Under the pieces are notes generated by a model, which ran no database searches, was not told the origin of the DNA, and worked only from the letters and a program-made list of their open reading frames with translations. From Polaromonas sp. (GTDB taxonomy: Bacteria; Pseudomonadota; Gammaproteobacteria; Burkholderiales; Burkholderiaceae_C), in the NCBI RefSeq assembly GCF_030680935.1, contig NZ_JAUXUP010000024.1, positions 1 to 63,727 of the forward strand: a stretch of DNA of 63,727 bases, read 5' to 3'. Both the position numbers and the translations under genes were made by a program. Of this stretch, positions 8,190 through 16,771 are shown piece by piece (within the stretch, counting starts at the first letter, position 1; the number at the start of each line of letters is the position of its first letter).

Positions 8190-9338
8190 TCAGGGCCAGA
8201 CGATGAAGTCGTCCACCGAATAGAGTTTGCATGGCGTTTTGCTGTTGCGCTGGCAGTTGTCCACCGCGCGCCTCAAGGGATCTTCGCCGCCGTCGGCCCA
8301 GCCCCAGGCGCCATCCGTTCCTATGGCGAAGGCGCGCGGGACAAATTTCGTCAGGTAGGTTTTGTAGGCCGCGCGCCCGGTGTCGCGCACATGGGGAAGT
8401 TTGCTCTCGTCGTCGATGGCGGCAAACCCGGTTCTGGGTGGCACGGGCATCAGTCCGCTCGCGGCGTATTTTGCAAAGTTGCCTACAGGTTCGCTGGGCA
8501 GGCCCACAGACGCCAGCAGGCGCGAGACTTCCGGCTGCCAGATCCGTTGTCCGGCGCGCGATGCAAACATGTTGTGCGCATCGTTGCCAAAAGTTCCGAA
8601 CGCCACCAGACGGGCCTGCCCGCCGGCCGCCGTGTATTGGTCGAACATGGCCTGGTAGGTGTCTGTCGTGAAATAGCTGTCGTTGTCCCCATAGAACCAC
8701 AAGGAGGGCAAACGGGTCTGAGCGGCATAACTGGCCGCCCCCGAGGCCAGGGCCTTCTGCCAGCTGTTGCAGCCCTCCTGTCGCAATCCCCCTGCAAAAT
8801 TGACCAGGCCCTTCACTCCGGGGTAATTCAGCGGGCCAAAAGCCAGCGTGGTCCAGCCGCCATGGGATTGGCCCAGAACCACGATGCGGTCCTTGTCGGC
8901 CCAGGGTTGGGTGACCACATGGTCAAGCACCGCTTTGACATCCTCGGCCTGCACCTTGCCATTGCTCTCTACATTACATCCGCCGCCTATGTAGCTGCCG
9001 CCCGATTTCGAAAAGCCCTGCCGCATGGGCACCACCACCGCGTAGCCCCGCTGCAGAAAGTAGCGGGCTGCTGTCGCCGGCCGGTAACGACCCTGAAAAC
9101 GCGCGTCGCCATAGGCCTTGCCATGGTTGATCACCGCCACCGGGAAAGGACCCTCACCGTCGGGCCTGTAGAGCGTGGTCTCCAGCGCAATGTTGAACAG
9201 GCCCTTTTTCGGTATCTGCACCACGGTCTCGTTGAGAGATGCGTCGATGTCCCCGGACTGCGCCATGACCGGGCCAAGTGACGCAGCCAGGCACACGGCG
9301 ACAAAAATCAATTTTGGGGGGCGCATGGACAGGTACAT
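8190..9338 (-). CDS. Secreted alpha/beta hydrolase (dienelactone-hydrolase-like)
   Basis: About 382 aa. The N terminus MRPPKLIFVAVCLAASLGPVMAQ is a signal peptide, so the enzyme is periplasmic or exported. Mature part: oxyanion-hole region VAVINHGK, nucleophile elbow GQSHGG (Ser), acid in WFYGDNDSYF (Asp) and histidine in GNDAHNMF. A cysteine-rich GGGCNVES loop follows the second strand. The start could be 9338 (MYLSM) or 9326 (MRPPK); the former is 4 bp after the liuC stop. A second secreted hydrolase of similar layout lies at 24618-25886. Substrate unknown; an ester or peptide-like bond is expected from the fold. Confidence 0.82.
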   Translation of the reverse strand: MYLSMRPPKLIFVAVCLAASLGPVMAQSGDIDASLNETVVQIPKKGLFNIALETTLYRPDGEGPFPVAVINHGKAYGDARFQGRYRPATAARYFLQRGYAVVVPMRQGFSKSGGSYIGGGCNVESNGKVQAEDVKAVLDHVVTQPWADKDRIVVLGQSHGGWTTLAFGPLNYPGVKGLVNFAGGLRQEGCNSWQKALASGAASYAAQTRLPSLWFYGDNDSYFTTDTYQAMFDQYTAAGGQARLVAFGTFGNDAHNMFASRAGQRIWQPEVSRLLASVGLPSEPVGNFAKYAASGLMPVPPRTGFAAIDDESKLPHVRDTGRAAYKTYLTKFVPRAFAIGTDGAWGWADGGEDPLRRAVDNCQRNSKTPCKLYSVDDFIVWP

Positions 9339-9342
9339 CGTT

Positions 9343-10128
9343 TCAGACAGACTGCAACCAGTTGGGCTTGCGTTTTTGCAGGAAGGACTGCACTCCCTCA
9401 CGCCCCTCGGGGCTGACACGGATGTCGGCAATACCTTCCACCGTCATCTGGATCAGCGATGGTGTGATTTCGTGGTGCGCCACGTCTTGCACCAGCATCT
9501 TGCATAGCCTGATCGCTTCCGGGCCGGCGTTGACAAGCGTTTTTGCGAGTTCGCCGACCCTGACATCCAGTTCGGTGGCGGTGACCACTTCGTGTACAAA
9601 ACCAATGCGCAAGGCCTCAGCCGCATCAAAGCGCTCGGCTGTCAGAAAGTAACGGTGCGCAGCACGCGCGCCCATGGCGCGGATCACGTAAGGGCTGATG
9701 GTCGCCGGGATCAGGCCCAGCTTGACCTCACTGAGGCAATACCCGGCGCTGTCCACCGAGACCGCGATGTCGCAGGCCGCGACCAGACCAGTGCCGCCGG
9801 CATAGACATCGCCCTGCACCTTGGCAATCGTCGGCTTGGGGCAGGCATACACCACGCGCAGCATCTCGGCCAGCGCGCCCGCATCGGCGACGTTCTCGTC
9901 GCGCGTGTAGTCGGCCATGCGTTTCATCCAGTTCAGGTCGGCACCGGCACAAAAAGCGGTTCCGTTGGCGGCCAGCACGATGCAGCGCACTTCCTGGCGT
10001 TTGCCCAGTTCGATGAACACCGCCGTCAATTCGGCAATCACTTCGTCGTTGAAGGCGTTGCGAACCTCCGGGCGGTTCAACGTGACGGTAGAGATACCGC
10101 CGCCGAAGCTCAGTTCAAGATGTTTCAT
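9343..10128 (-). CDS. liuC: Methylglutaconyl-CoA hydratase (enoyl-CoA hydratase family)
   Basis: 261 aa crotonase-fold enzyme expected to hydrate 3-methylglutaconyl-CoA to HMG-CoA. Seen: TVTLNRPEVRNAFND, the oxyanion-hole segment AFCAGADLNWMKRM, and YAGGTGLVAACDIAVS with the second oxyanion Gly; EVKLGLIPATISPYV is typical of this branch. The start at 10128 (MKHLELSFGG) gives the standard N terminus; the frame remains open upstream but overlaps the preceding gene. Gap 17 bp from the acyl-CoA dehydrogenase. The assignment to the leucine pathway rests on operon context. Confidence 0.9.
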   Translation of the reverse strand: MKHLELSFGGGISTVTLNRPEVRNAFNDEVIAELTAVFIELGKRQEVRCIVLAANGTAFCAGADLNWMKRMADYTRDENVADAGALAEMLRVVYACPKPTIAKVQGDVYAGGTGLVAACDIAVSVDSAGYCLSEVKLGLIPATISPYVIRAMGARAAHRYFLTAERFDAAEALRIGFVHEVVTATELDVRVGELAKTLVNAGPEAIRLCKMLVQDVAHHEITPSLIQMTVEGIADIRVSPEGREGVQSFLQKRKPNWLQSV

Positions 10129-10145
10129 GGCCTGCTTCTTTCCGT

Positions 10146-11285
10146 TCAATAACGCTTGGCGACTTCTTCCAACATCACCTCGGTCGCGCCTCCGCCAATG
10201 GCCAGCACGCGCGCATCGCGCCACAGCCGCTCAATCGCGGTCTCGCGGATGTAACCCATGCCGCCATGGAACTGCTGGCAGGTCTGCACCACCTCGTTGA
10301 CCAGTTCGCCGGTCAGCGCCTTCAGCATGGACACGTCCTGCACGATGTCATGGCCCTGGGTCACGCGCCAGGCGCAGTGGTACATGAAAGCGCGCGCGGC
10401 ACGCGTCTTCGCGTCCAGCATGGAAAGGCGCTGGCGGATCACCTGCTGGTCCCACAGCGGGCCGCCGAAAGCCTGGCGCTGGCGCACGTAGTCCAGCGTG
10501 AGCTTGATCGCCTGCTGGCAATGGCCCACCGCCATCGCACCCAGCGCGATGCGTTCGGTCTGGAAGTTTTTCATGACCGAATAAAACCCCTTACCCTCCT
10601 CGCCCAGCAAGTTCCAGGCGGGAATGCGCACGTTGTCGAAAATCAGCTCGGCCGTGTCCGAGGACAGCCAGCCGGTTTTCTTGAGCGCGCGGCCAACGGT
10701 GAAGCCGGGCGTGCCCTTCTCGACAATGAACATCGAGATGTCGCGTTTGCCTGGCCCGGTCTTGGCCGCCACAAAATACAGGTCGGCGTGCACCCCATTG
10801 GTGATGAACATCTTGGTGCCGTTGAGCACCCAGTCGTCACCCTCGCGTTTGGCGGTGCTGCGGATGCCTGCCACGTCGGAGCCGGCACCCGGCTCGGTGA
10901 TGCCGACGGCGGTGATCAGCTCACCGGCAATCACCTTTTTCATGTACTTGTCTTTTTGCGCCGCATTGCCCGCATGGTGCAGATGCGGGCTGGCCATGTC
11001 GGTGTGAACCAGCACGGTGATGATGAAACCGGCAAAAGTCGATTGCGACAACGCCTCGGCAAACACCAGGTTGGTCATCGCGTCGCTGTCGGCGCCGCCG
11101 TACTTCTCTTCATACATCAGGCCGAACAGGCCGGCCTGGCCCATGCGCCTCAGAACTTCGCGCGGCACGCAACCGGTTTCCTCCCAGGCGGCGGCGTGCG
11201 GCTCCACCTCTTTGGCAATAAAACGGCCAATCTGGTCGCGCAGGGATTCGTACTCGGGGGTGTCGTAAATCGAGGCGTTGGACAT
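10146..11285 (-). CDS. Acyl-CoA dehydrogenase (MCC operon)
   Basis: 379 aa FAD enzyme that makes enoyl-CoA from acyl-CoA. It has the acyl-CoA dehydrogenase N-terminal helices, the FAD-binding segment [28 protein letters not shown], and the C-terminal helical domain with QQFHGGMGYIRETAIERLWRDAR. The usual catalytic Glu motif YEGT is replaced by IGGGATEVM; a glutamate in NFQTERIALGAM sits where isovaleryl-CoA and long-chain dehydrogenases carry their base, so the enzyme is probably active with that arrangement (inference). It lies between liuB and liuC, where many bacteria carry the isovaleryl-CoA dehydrogenase; here the clear isovaleryl enzyme is at 37816-38997, so this one may have a related branched substrate. 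Confidence 0.9.
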   Translation of the reverse strand: MSNASIYDTPEYESLRDQIGRFIAKEVEPHAAAWEETGCVPREVLRRMGQAGLFGLMYEEKYGGADSDAMTNLVFAEALSQSTFAGFIITVLVHTDMASPHLHHAGNAAQKDKYMKKVIAGELITAVGITEPGAGSDVAGIRSTAKREGDDWVLNGTKMFITNGVHADLYFVAAKTGPGKRDISMFIVEKGTPGFTVGRALKKTGWLSSDTAELIFDNVRIPAWNLLGEEGKGFYSVMKNFQTERIALGAMAVGHCQQAIKLTLDYVRQRQAFGGPLWDQQVIRQRLSMLDAKTRAARAFMYHCAWRVTQGHDIVQDVSMLKALTGELVNEVVQTCQQFHGGMGYIRETAIERLWRDARVLAIGGGATEVMLEEVAKRY

Positions 11286-11302
11286 GGGTTCTTTCTGGCG
11301 CG

Positions 11303-12937
11303 TTACATGCGGAAGACGCCAAACTTCGGCTCAGGGATAGGCGCGTTCAGGCTGGCGCGCAGGCCCAGCGCCAGCACGCGGCGCGTGTCTGCCGGGTCGA
11401 TCACGCCGTCGTCCCACAGCCGCGCGCTGGAGTAATAGGGGTGCGACTGGTGTTCAAACTGGTCCAGCATGGGCTGCTTGAAGGCTTTTTCTTCTTCGGC
11501 AGTCCAGGTTCCGCCCTTGGCCTCGATGGCATCGCGCCGAACGCTGGCCAGCACCGACGAGGCCTGCTCGCCGCCCATGACGCAGATGCGCGCGTTCGGC
11601 CACATCCACAAAAAGCGCGGGCTGTAGGCGCGGCCACACATGCCGTAGTTGCCGGCGCCAAAGCTGCCGCCGATGATGATGGTGAACTTGGGCACCTGGG
11701 CAGTGGCCACGGCCATCACCATCTTGGCGCCGTGGCGGGCAATGCCTTCGGCCTCGTACTTGCGGCCGACCATGAAGCCGGTGATGTTCTGCAAAAACAC
11801 CAGCGGGATCTTGCGCTGGCAGCAGAGTTCGATGAAATGCGCGCCCTTTTGCGCCGACTCGCTGAACAAAATACCGTTGTTGGCGATGATGCCGACCGGC
11901 ATGCCTTCGATGTGCGCAAAACCCGTCACCAGCGTGGCGCCAAAACGTGCCTTGAACTCGTCGAACTCGCTGCCGTCCACGATGCGGGCAATGATCTCGC
12001 GCACGTCATAAGGCTTGCGGGTATCAACCGGCACCACGCCGTAAACCTCATCTGCTGCAAATTCAGGAGCACGTGGCGCACGTCCCATATGGGCTGGAGC
12101 CTCTTTTTGCTTGTAGTTTGTATTCAGGTTGCCGACCGCGGCGCGCGCCAGTGCCAGCGCATGCGCGTCGTTCTGCGCCAGGTAGTCGGCCACGCCCGAC
12201 AGGCGCGTGTGCACGTCGCCGCCGCCCAGGTCTTCGGCGGTGACGATCTCTCCCGTGGCGGCTTTGACCAGCGGCGGGCCACCCAAAAAGATGGTGCCCT
12301 GCTCCTTGACGATGATGGTCTCGTCGCTCATGGCAGGCACATAGGCGCCGCCGGCCGTGCAACTGCCCATCACGACTGCAATCTGGGCAATGCCCAGCGC
12401 ACTCATGTTGGCCTGGTTGTAGAAGATACGGCCGAAGTGGTCACGGTCAGGGAATACATCGTCCTGGTTCGGCAAATTGGCGCCGCCCGAATCGACCAGA
12501 TAGATACAGGGCAGGCGGTTTTGCTGCGCCACTTCCTGTGCGCGCAAATGTTTTTTGACCGTCATCGGGTAGTAGGTGCCGCCTTTTACCGTCGCGTCGT
12601 TGCAGACGATCATGCAGTCCACACCGTTGACCCGGCCGATTCCGGTGATCACGCCGGCGCAGGGTGCGCTGTCGCTGCCATCGCGGTCGGGGTACATGGC
12701 CAGCGCCGCCAGCGGCGCCAGTTCGAGGAAAGGCGTGCCCGGGTCCAGCAGCATCTGCACCCGCTCGCGCGGCGGCAGCTTGCCGCGCGCCACGTGTTTG
12801 GCCCGGGCCGCTTCACCGCCACCGGCGGCGGCCTTGGCCACTTGCACCTGCAGATCAGCCACCAGCGCGCGCATGGCGGCGGCATTGGCCTGAAAGTCCG
12901 CAGAGCGGGCGTTGAGTTTTGTCTCCAGAACTGGCAT
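11303..12937 (-). CDS. liuB: Methylcrotonyl-CoA carboxylase, carboxyltransferase beta subunit
   Basis: 544 aa carboxyltransferase that moves CO2 from biotin on LiuD to 3-methylcrotonyl-CoA. Seen: [20 protein letters not shown], an N-terminal oxyanion region [30 protein letters not shown] and the C-terminal [24 protein letters not shown] with the second oxyanion pair. The start at 12937 has GAGGAAAAC before it; the frame stays open far upstream but runs through the divergent regulator and lacks family similarity there. First gene of the minus-strand operon. Residues about 275-295 ([20 protein letters not shown]) may come from a repeat copy. Confidence 0.95.
   Translation of the reverse strand: MPVLETKLNARSADFQANAAAMRALVADLQVQVAKAAAGGGEAARAKHVARGKLPPRERVQMLLDPGTPFLELAPLAALAMYPDRDGSDSAPCAGVITGIGRVNGVDCMIVCNDATVKGGTYYPMTVKKHLRAQEVAQQNRLPCIYLVDSGGANLPNQDDVFPDRDHFGRIFYNQANMSALGIAQIAVVMGSCTAGGAYVPAMSDETIIVKEQGTIFLGGPPLVKAATGEIVTAEDLGGGDVHTRLSGVADYLAQNDAHALALARAAVGNLNTNYKQKEAPAHMGRAPRAPEFAADEVYGVVPVDTRKPYDVREIIARIVDGSEFDEFKARFGATLVTGFAHIEGMPVGIIANNGILFSESAQKGAHFIELCCQRKIPLVFLQNITGFMVGRKYEAEGIARHGAKMVMAVATAQVPKFTIIIGGSFGAGNYGMCGRAYSPRFLWMWPNARICVMGGEQASSVLASVRRDAIEAKGGTWTAEEEKAFKQPMLDQFEHQSHPYYSSARLWDDGVIDPADTRRVLALGLRASLNAPIPEPKFGVFRM
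12054..12114 (+). repeat. Possible degenerate copy of the dispersed repeat inside liuB
   Basis: A 17 bp GCT...AGC block (GCTGCAAATTCAGGAGC) is followed at the right distance by GTGGCGCA and CATATGGGCTGGAGCCTC, paralleling the copies at 49329 and 25950. However, part of the encoded protein ([14 protein letters not shown]) fits the ordinary carboxyltransferase sequence, so chance resemblance is possible. Confidence 0.35.
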
Positions 12938-13051
12938 GTTTTCCTCATAGCGGCACGCGTGGCCGCACATCAGCCACACCTTAACGCCAAACTGCCCGGC
13001 ACGGACCCGGGAAGCTCCCATGTGGGCGCCTCGCAGGTTGCAAATCGTGCC

Positions 13052-13070
13052 AACTTGACGCAAACTTGAC
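13052..13070. promoter_or_regulatory. Tandem AACTTGAC direct repeats before the AraC gene
   Basis: AACTTGAC occurs at 13052-13059 and again at 13063-13070, an 11 bp period, ending 2 bases before the ATG of the AraC-family gene and lying in the 135 bp divergent region with liuB. Direct repeats at about one helical turn are the usual AraC-family half-site arrangement, so autoregulation or control of liuB is plausible. The site replaces any visible Shine-Dalgarno sequence. Confidence 0.35.
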
Positions 13071-13072
13071 TC

Positions 13073-14116
13073 ATGCCTGCCCGCCGCCTGTCCACCGCAC
13101 CCACACAGGCTGTTGCGGCCACACCTATGGCTTTTGCAAGAGTCATTGCAGCAGCCTACGAAAGAAACGGCCAAAACCCGGTCAAGGCACTGAAGCAGGC
13201 ACAGATCACGCCAACCAAGCTGCAGCAGGCTGACGCCCGCATCACCGCCCGCCAGATGGAGGTCTTGTCCGGCGCGGCCATGCAGGAACTGGACGACGAA
13301 GCACTCGGTGCATTCTCGCGTCGGCTGCCCTGGGGCAGCTACGGCATGCTGGCCAGGGCCTCGCTCAGTGCGCCCAATCTGGGCGTGGCCCTCAAGCGCT
13401 GGTGCCGCCACCACAGCCTGCTGGCGGACGACATCCAGCTCAAGCTGGTGACCGCTGGCGAAAGCGCTGCCATTCAGATCGAGGAACGCGCTCACCTGGG
13501 CCGACAAGGCCAGGCCGCGCGGGAGTTCTGCCTGGTCCATGTGCTGCGCAACATCCACGGGCTGGCCTGCTGGTACATCGACTCGCGCATCCCGCTGCAG
13601 GGTGCGCGTTTTCCGTTTGCTGCGCCGGCGCATGTGGACGCTTATGGCCTGATGTTTCCCGGAACGCTGCGTTTTGTTGCCGCGCAGGCCGAGATCCGCT
13701 TCGACGCACGTTACCTGGTCCTGCCCCTGCGCCGCGACGAGAAAGCCCTGCAGCACATGTTGCAGCGCGCCCTGCCCCTGACGGTGCTGCCATACCGGCG
13801 CGACCGCCTGCTGGTGCAGCAGGTGCGCCAGGCCCTGACCGCCTGGCCCGAGCAAGCACACAAGGCCGACGGCATCGCCGCTCTGCTCAACATCTCGGCC
13901 CGCACCCTGCACCGGCAACTGAAGGAAGAAGGCGCGTCACTGCAGGCGCTGAAGGACGAGGTGCGGTTTGAACGCGCCAAAGACTTGCTCCACCGCAGCG
14001 ACAAGCCGGTCAAGCAGGTGGCCGATGCCGCGGGCTTCCGCAATGAGAAGAGTTTTGCCCGCGCCTTCCGCCTGTGGGCCGGGGTGTCGCCGGGGGAGTT
14101 TCGAAGAAAAGCATGA
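13073..14116 (+). CDS. AraC-family transcriptional regulator, divergent from the MCC operon
   Basis: 347 aa. Residues about 19-210 match the arabinose-binding-type N-terminal domain of the OruR/ArgR-like AraC branch; residues about 255-345 are a double helix-turn-helix domain ([21 protein letters not shown] and [33 protein letters not shown]). Divergent from liuB with a 135 bp shared region, so the likely regulator of the MCC operon, which has no visible LiuR palindrome. No Shine-Dalgarno is seen at ATG 13073; residue 19 (13127) is an alternative start. A decayed near-identical paralog of its C terminus lies at 15573-15943. Confidence 0.88.
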   Translation: MPARRLSTAPTQAVAATPMAFARVIAAAYERNGQNPVKALKQAQITPTKLQQADARITARQMEVLSGAAMQELDDEALGAFSRRLPWGSYGMLARASLSAPNLGVALKRWCRHHSLLADDIQLKLVTAGESAAIQIEERAHLGRQGQAAREFCLVHVLRNIHGLACWYIDSRIPLQGARFPFAAPAHVDAYGLMFPGTLRFVAAQAEIRFDARYLVLPLRRDEKALQHMLQRALPLTVLPYRRDRLLVQQVRQALTAWPEQAHKADGIAALLNISARTLHRQLKEEGASLQALKDEVRFERAKDLLHRSDKPVKQVADAAGFRNEKSFARAFRLWAGVSPGEFRRKA

Positions 14117-14192
14117 AGGTGGCGGGTTGAGGGCGCCGAAACTACACAGTAGATGGCGATGCAGCTTAGCCGCGTTTTATCGAGTGCCGGAC

Positions 14193-14900
14193 TCAGTGAG
14201 TCGCCTCATCGGCGCTGCGTGATTCACTCTGTGCGCCCAGCCCGGACAAGGCGCTGGTACGCAGCCAGTCTTGCAGTCTGCCGGCCAGCTTCGAATCACC
14301 CTTGACGTCAATGTCGCGACTCCTCACCGCGTCGCTGAACGGCCGCCTGCAGGTCCAGATTTCGGTCATGGTTCTGAGCGAACAGCGGATCAGGATGTCC
14401 ACCTCGTAGCCGTTGTCATGCAGACACAAGTCAATCTCGCCGCTTTCGGACACCAGCCACCAGTCCCTCGCCCCGGCTGGCGCATCGGGGTATTCAAACT
14501 GCACGACCACCCGCCGCTGTGGGAACACCTGGGCGTCAACGCTGCGGCGCATATCCCACATCAGCAGGCCGGCATCCAGGTCGCCATCGTTCAGCCTCGA
14601 GCCGGCCCAGTGATGACCCCAAATGCCCAGGTGTTCGATGATGGGGCGCAACGCCTGCCCCGCGGGAGTCAGGTGGTAGGTGGGATTGGGCCTGGCTTCA
14701 TGCATCACGACCACACCCGCATTGACCAGTTGCTTCAGGCGCGTGGACAGCAAGGTCGGCGAAAGCAGAGGCGTACCGCGTTGAAGTTCACTGAAACGGG
14801 TACTGCCCGCCATCAACTCGCGCACGATGATCAGGGTCCAGCGCTCGCACAGCAACTGGGTCGCCTGTGCCAGCGGACAAAATTGTCCGTAAGTCTTCAT
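14193..14900 (-). CDS. HxlR-family transcriptional regulator with C-terminal extension
   Basis: 235 aa. Residues 1-100 are a winged helix of the HxlR type (MKTYGQFCPLAQATQLLCERWTL..., with FSELQRGTPLLSPTLLSTRLKQLV and a NPTYHLTPAGQAL wing). The remaining ~130 residues resemble the SCP2-like sterol-transfer extension found in some HxlR proteins. The start at 14900 is set by AGGAG 8 bases upstream; an upstream in-frame ATG at 14924 lacks one. Divergent from the truncated globin gene, with a 259 bp intergenic region that holds no other gene and no strong palindrome. Target unknown. Confidence 0.85.
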   Translation of the reverse strand: MKTYGQFCPLAQATQLLCERWTLIIVRELMAGSTRFSELQRGTPLLSPTLLSTRLKQLVNAGVVVMHEARPNPTYHLTPAGQALRPIIEHLGIWGHHWAGSRLNDGDLDAGLLMWDMRRSVDAQVFPQRRVVVQFEYPDAPAGARDWWLVSESGEIDLCLHDNGYEVDILIRCSLRTMTEIWTCRRPFSDAVRSRDIDVKGDSKLAGRLQDWLRTSALSGLGAQSESRSADEATH

Positions 14901-15159
14901 GTTCCATGCTCCTGGCGAGGCCATTGATCACGCCAGTCAGACGGAATCGTGAAGAAAACGCGCGACGCACGCTGCGCACCGCTACCATTCGCCCGAGCGG
15001 CTGCCCCAGCCTACGCGCTCCTGCGAACCGGGTCAAGGCAGAACAGTGGGCGCACTACAGATCCTGTACTTCACAGGTCCCGCAGGCATGACTAAGGTGA
15101 AGCCACTTCAATCATGAGTCCGGTATTGAAGCAACTTTTCCCAACCACTGGAGAACACA

Positions 15160-15519
15160 ATGACCCAATCACTTTATGAACGCCTTGGCGCGACCGCAGG
15201 CATAACCCGTCTGGCGGGCGATCTGGTTGACAACCACATGATCAACACCCGCGTAGCCACCCGGTTTTCGGAAACGGATCTGCCCAAACTCAAGAATGCG
15301 GCCGCCACTTTTTTCATTTCCATCACGGGTGGCCCGAATGTCTACAAGGGCAAGGACTTGCTGGCCGCGCACAAAGGCATGAACATCGCTGCGTCTGAAT
15401 TCATGGCGGTGCTGGACGATTCGCTGGACGCCATGAAGAAAAACGGGATCGGGCAACGCGAGCAGGAAGAAGTGCTGTTCGCGCTGCACAGCATGCGTAC
15501 GCAAATAGTGCTGGTCTGA
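15160..15519 (+). CDS. Group 1 truncated hemoglobin
   Basis: 119 aa 2-on-2 globin. Family marks: MTQSLYERLGATAGITRLAGDLVD at the N terminus, FFISITGGPNVYKGKDLLAAHKGMNI with the proximal histidine in AAHKGMNI, and a C-terminal helix. Truncated globins bind O2 or NO and are usually linked to NO detoxification or oxygen sensing; nothing here picks one. The usual distal tyrosine of helix B does not appear at its place (DLVDNHMINTR), a feature of a known subset. GGAG lies 8 bases before the ATG. Monocistronic by spacing. Confidence 0.9.
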   Translation: MTQSLYERLGATAGITRLAGDLVDNHMINTRVATRFSETDLPKLKNAAATFFISITGGPNVYKGKDLLAAHKGMNIAASEFMAVLDDSLDAMKKNGIGQREQEEVLFALHSMRTQIVLV

Positions 15520-15572
15520 TTGTCCGGGCGACCGCGCCGGCCAGGTATGCGGGGGCGCTGGTCGGGAGTGTG

Positions 15573-15943
15573 GGATTTCGTGGCCACTTATGGCCTGATG
15601 TTTCCGGCCCGTTGCAGTTTGGCGCGATGAAAAAACCCTGCAGCATGTGCGGCAAGTGCTGTCTGCCCACCCCAACCAGGCACACAACGCCCGTGGAGTG
15701 GCTGCGCTGCTGAACATTTCTGCACGCACGCTGCACCGGCAATTAAAGGATGAAGGAGCCTCTCTACAGGCCCTGAAAGACGAAGTTCGCTTCGAAAGCG
15801 CCGGGCAATTGCTGCATCGCAGCGACAAGCCCGTCAAGCAGGTGGCCGACGCGGCAGGCTTCAGAAACGAGAAAAGTTTTAGCCGGGCATTCAGGGCCTG
15901 GACGGGCCAAAATCCCGGAGAGTTCAGAAGAGGAGTAAAATAG
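15573..15943 (+). pseudogene. Remnant of a second AraC-family regulator
   Basis: The last 98 codons (15647-15943) encode a helix-turn-helix domain nearly identical to the end of the AraC gene at 13073 ([45 protein letters not shown]). Before that, DNA from about 15581 matches the middle of the same gene (ACTTATGGCCTGATGTTTCC) but skips roughly 57 bp and then about 66 bp relative to it, and the whole N-terminal domain is absent. This is a deletion-riddled paralog. The C-terminal piece could still be translated from an ATG at 15647, but no Shine-Dalgarno is evident. Confidence 0.85.
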
Positions 15944-15950
15944 GCGCGCT

Positions 15951-15976
15951 GTTGCAAAAATGCTTTCCTTTGCAAC
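15951..15976. other. Perfect 8 bp stem-loop
   Basis: GTTGCAAA (15951-15958) and TTTGCAAC (15969-15976) form a perfect stem with a 10 base loop, right after the stop of the AraC remnant. There is no T tract, so it is not a canonical terminator; it may be a transcript end or a scar. Confidence 0.5.
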
Positions 15977-16286
15977 AACTGTAGTCTGACAAGGAAGTGG
16001 CACCTCTCATGCCGCCTCCGAACCATTTTGGCCGATAGTTCCGGCCCTCCCGGTCGTCAAACTCCCCCAGCGGCGAGCTTCACCCCGGTCTCTTTTCCTC
16101 CTTCCCCCGACCGAATTTACAACTTGGGACACCAGCCGGTTTAAGCCCTGGCGAAGTGACCCCGGTTCCACTGAACGCATGGTTTATGCCGTGCGTCAAT
16201 TTCGTTGACCGGTTTTTTAACCGAAACCGTCATACCCGCTTCGCGTGTTTATTCAAAACCCGCAAGCTTTTTTGAAAGGTCCCAAA
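15977..16286. other. Intergenic region upstream of the RNA-binding protein
   Basis: About 310 bases without a gene. It should contain the promoter and a 5' leader of the RNA-binding protein. I see a small CGGTT-TTTT-AACCG hairpin near 16208-16221 and a GAAAGG Shine-Dalgarno about 10 bases before the start codon at 16287. No repeat copy or convincing riboswitch is visible. Confidence 0.4.
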
Positions 16287-16664
16287 ATGGGCAAGAAACT
16301 TTACGTCGGCAACCTCTCCTACTCGGTGAACGACGATTCCCTGCAACAACACTTTTCTGAATTTGGCGCGATCACTTCCGCCAAAGTCATGATGGACCGC
16401 GACAGCGGACGCTCCAAGGGCTTCGGCTTTGTGGAAATGTCCAGCGACGCGGAAGCCCAGGCAGCCATCAGCGGCATGAACGGCAAGTCCGTTGATGGCC
16501 GTGACATGGTCGTCAATGAGGCCCGTCCGATGGAGCCACGTACCGGCGGCTTCGGCGGCGGCGGTGGCGGTCGTCGTGATGGCGGCGGCGGCGGTGGTGG
16601 CTACGGTGGTGGCGGTGGCGGCGGCTACGGCGGCGGCGGCGGCGGTGGCCGCAACAGCTACTAA
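16287..16664 (+). CDS. Glycine-rich RRM RNA-binding protein
   Basis: 125 aa. Residues 1-80 form one RNA recognition motif with RNP2 (KLYVGNLSY) and RNP1 (SKGFGFVEM). Residues 85-125 are a low-complexity tail of Gly runs broken by Tyr, Arg and Asp, the layout of cyanobacterial and plant glycine-rich RNA-binding proteins; such proteins are often cold-induced and Gly/Tyr tails can phase-separate. The start at 16287 (MGKKLYVGN) begins the RRM directly; an upstream in-frame start would add 14 residues without similarity. A strong terminator follows 17 bp after the stop, and a long leader precedes it, both consistent with an abundant single-gene transcript. Confidence 0.93.
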   Translation: MGKKLYVGNLSYSVNDDSLQQHFSEFGAITSAKVMMDRDSGRSKGFGFVEMSSDAEAQAAISGMNGKSVDGRDMVVNEARPMEPRTGGFGGGGGGRRDGGGGGGGYGGGGGGGYGGGGGGGRNSY

Positions 16665-16680
16665 GCTCTGCAGCTCCATT

Positions 16681-16711
16681 AAAAAAACCGGTCTTTGGGC
16701 CGGTTTTTTTT
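16681..16711 (+). terminator. Rho-independent terminator after the RNA-binding protein gene
   Basis: Hairpin AACCGGTC-TTTG-GGCCGGTT with a run of eight T residues downstream and seven A residues upstream, so it could work in both directions. It lies 17 bp after the stop codon. Confidence 0.9.
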
Positions 16712-16771
16712 CGCCTGATGTACGCCAGCTGACGCACCCAGCGCGTACCCGGCGTCACTTAAACTGCCCAC

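Noticed and set aside
12938..13918. N-terminal extension of LiuB by more than 300 residues
   Set aside because: It would read through the divergent AraC gene and lacks similarity; ATG at 12937 has a strong Shine-Dalgarno.
16540..16660. Tandem GGC-rich repeats as a minisatellite or CRISPR
   Set aside because: They are the codons of the glycine-rich tail of the RNA-binding protein; no spacers are present.
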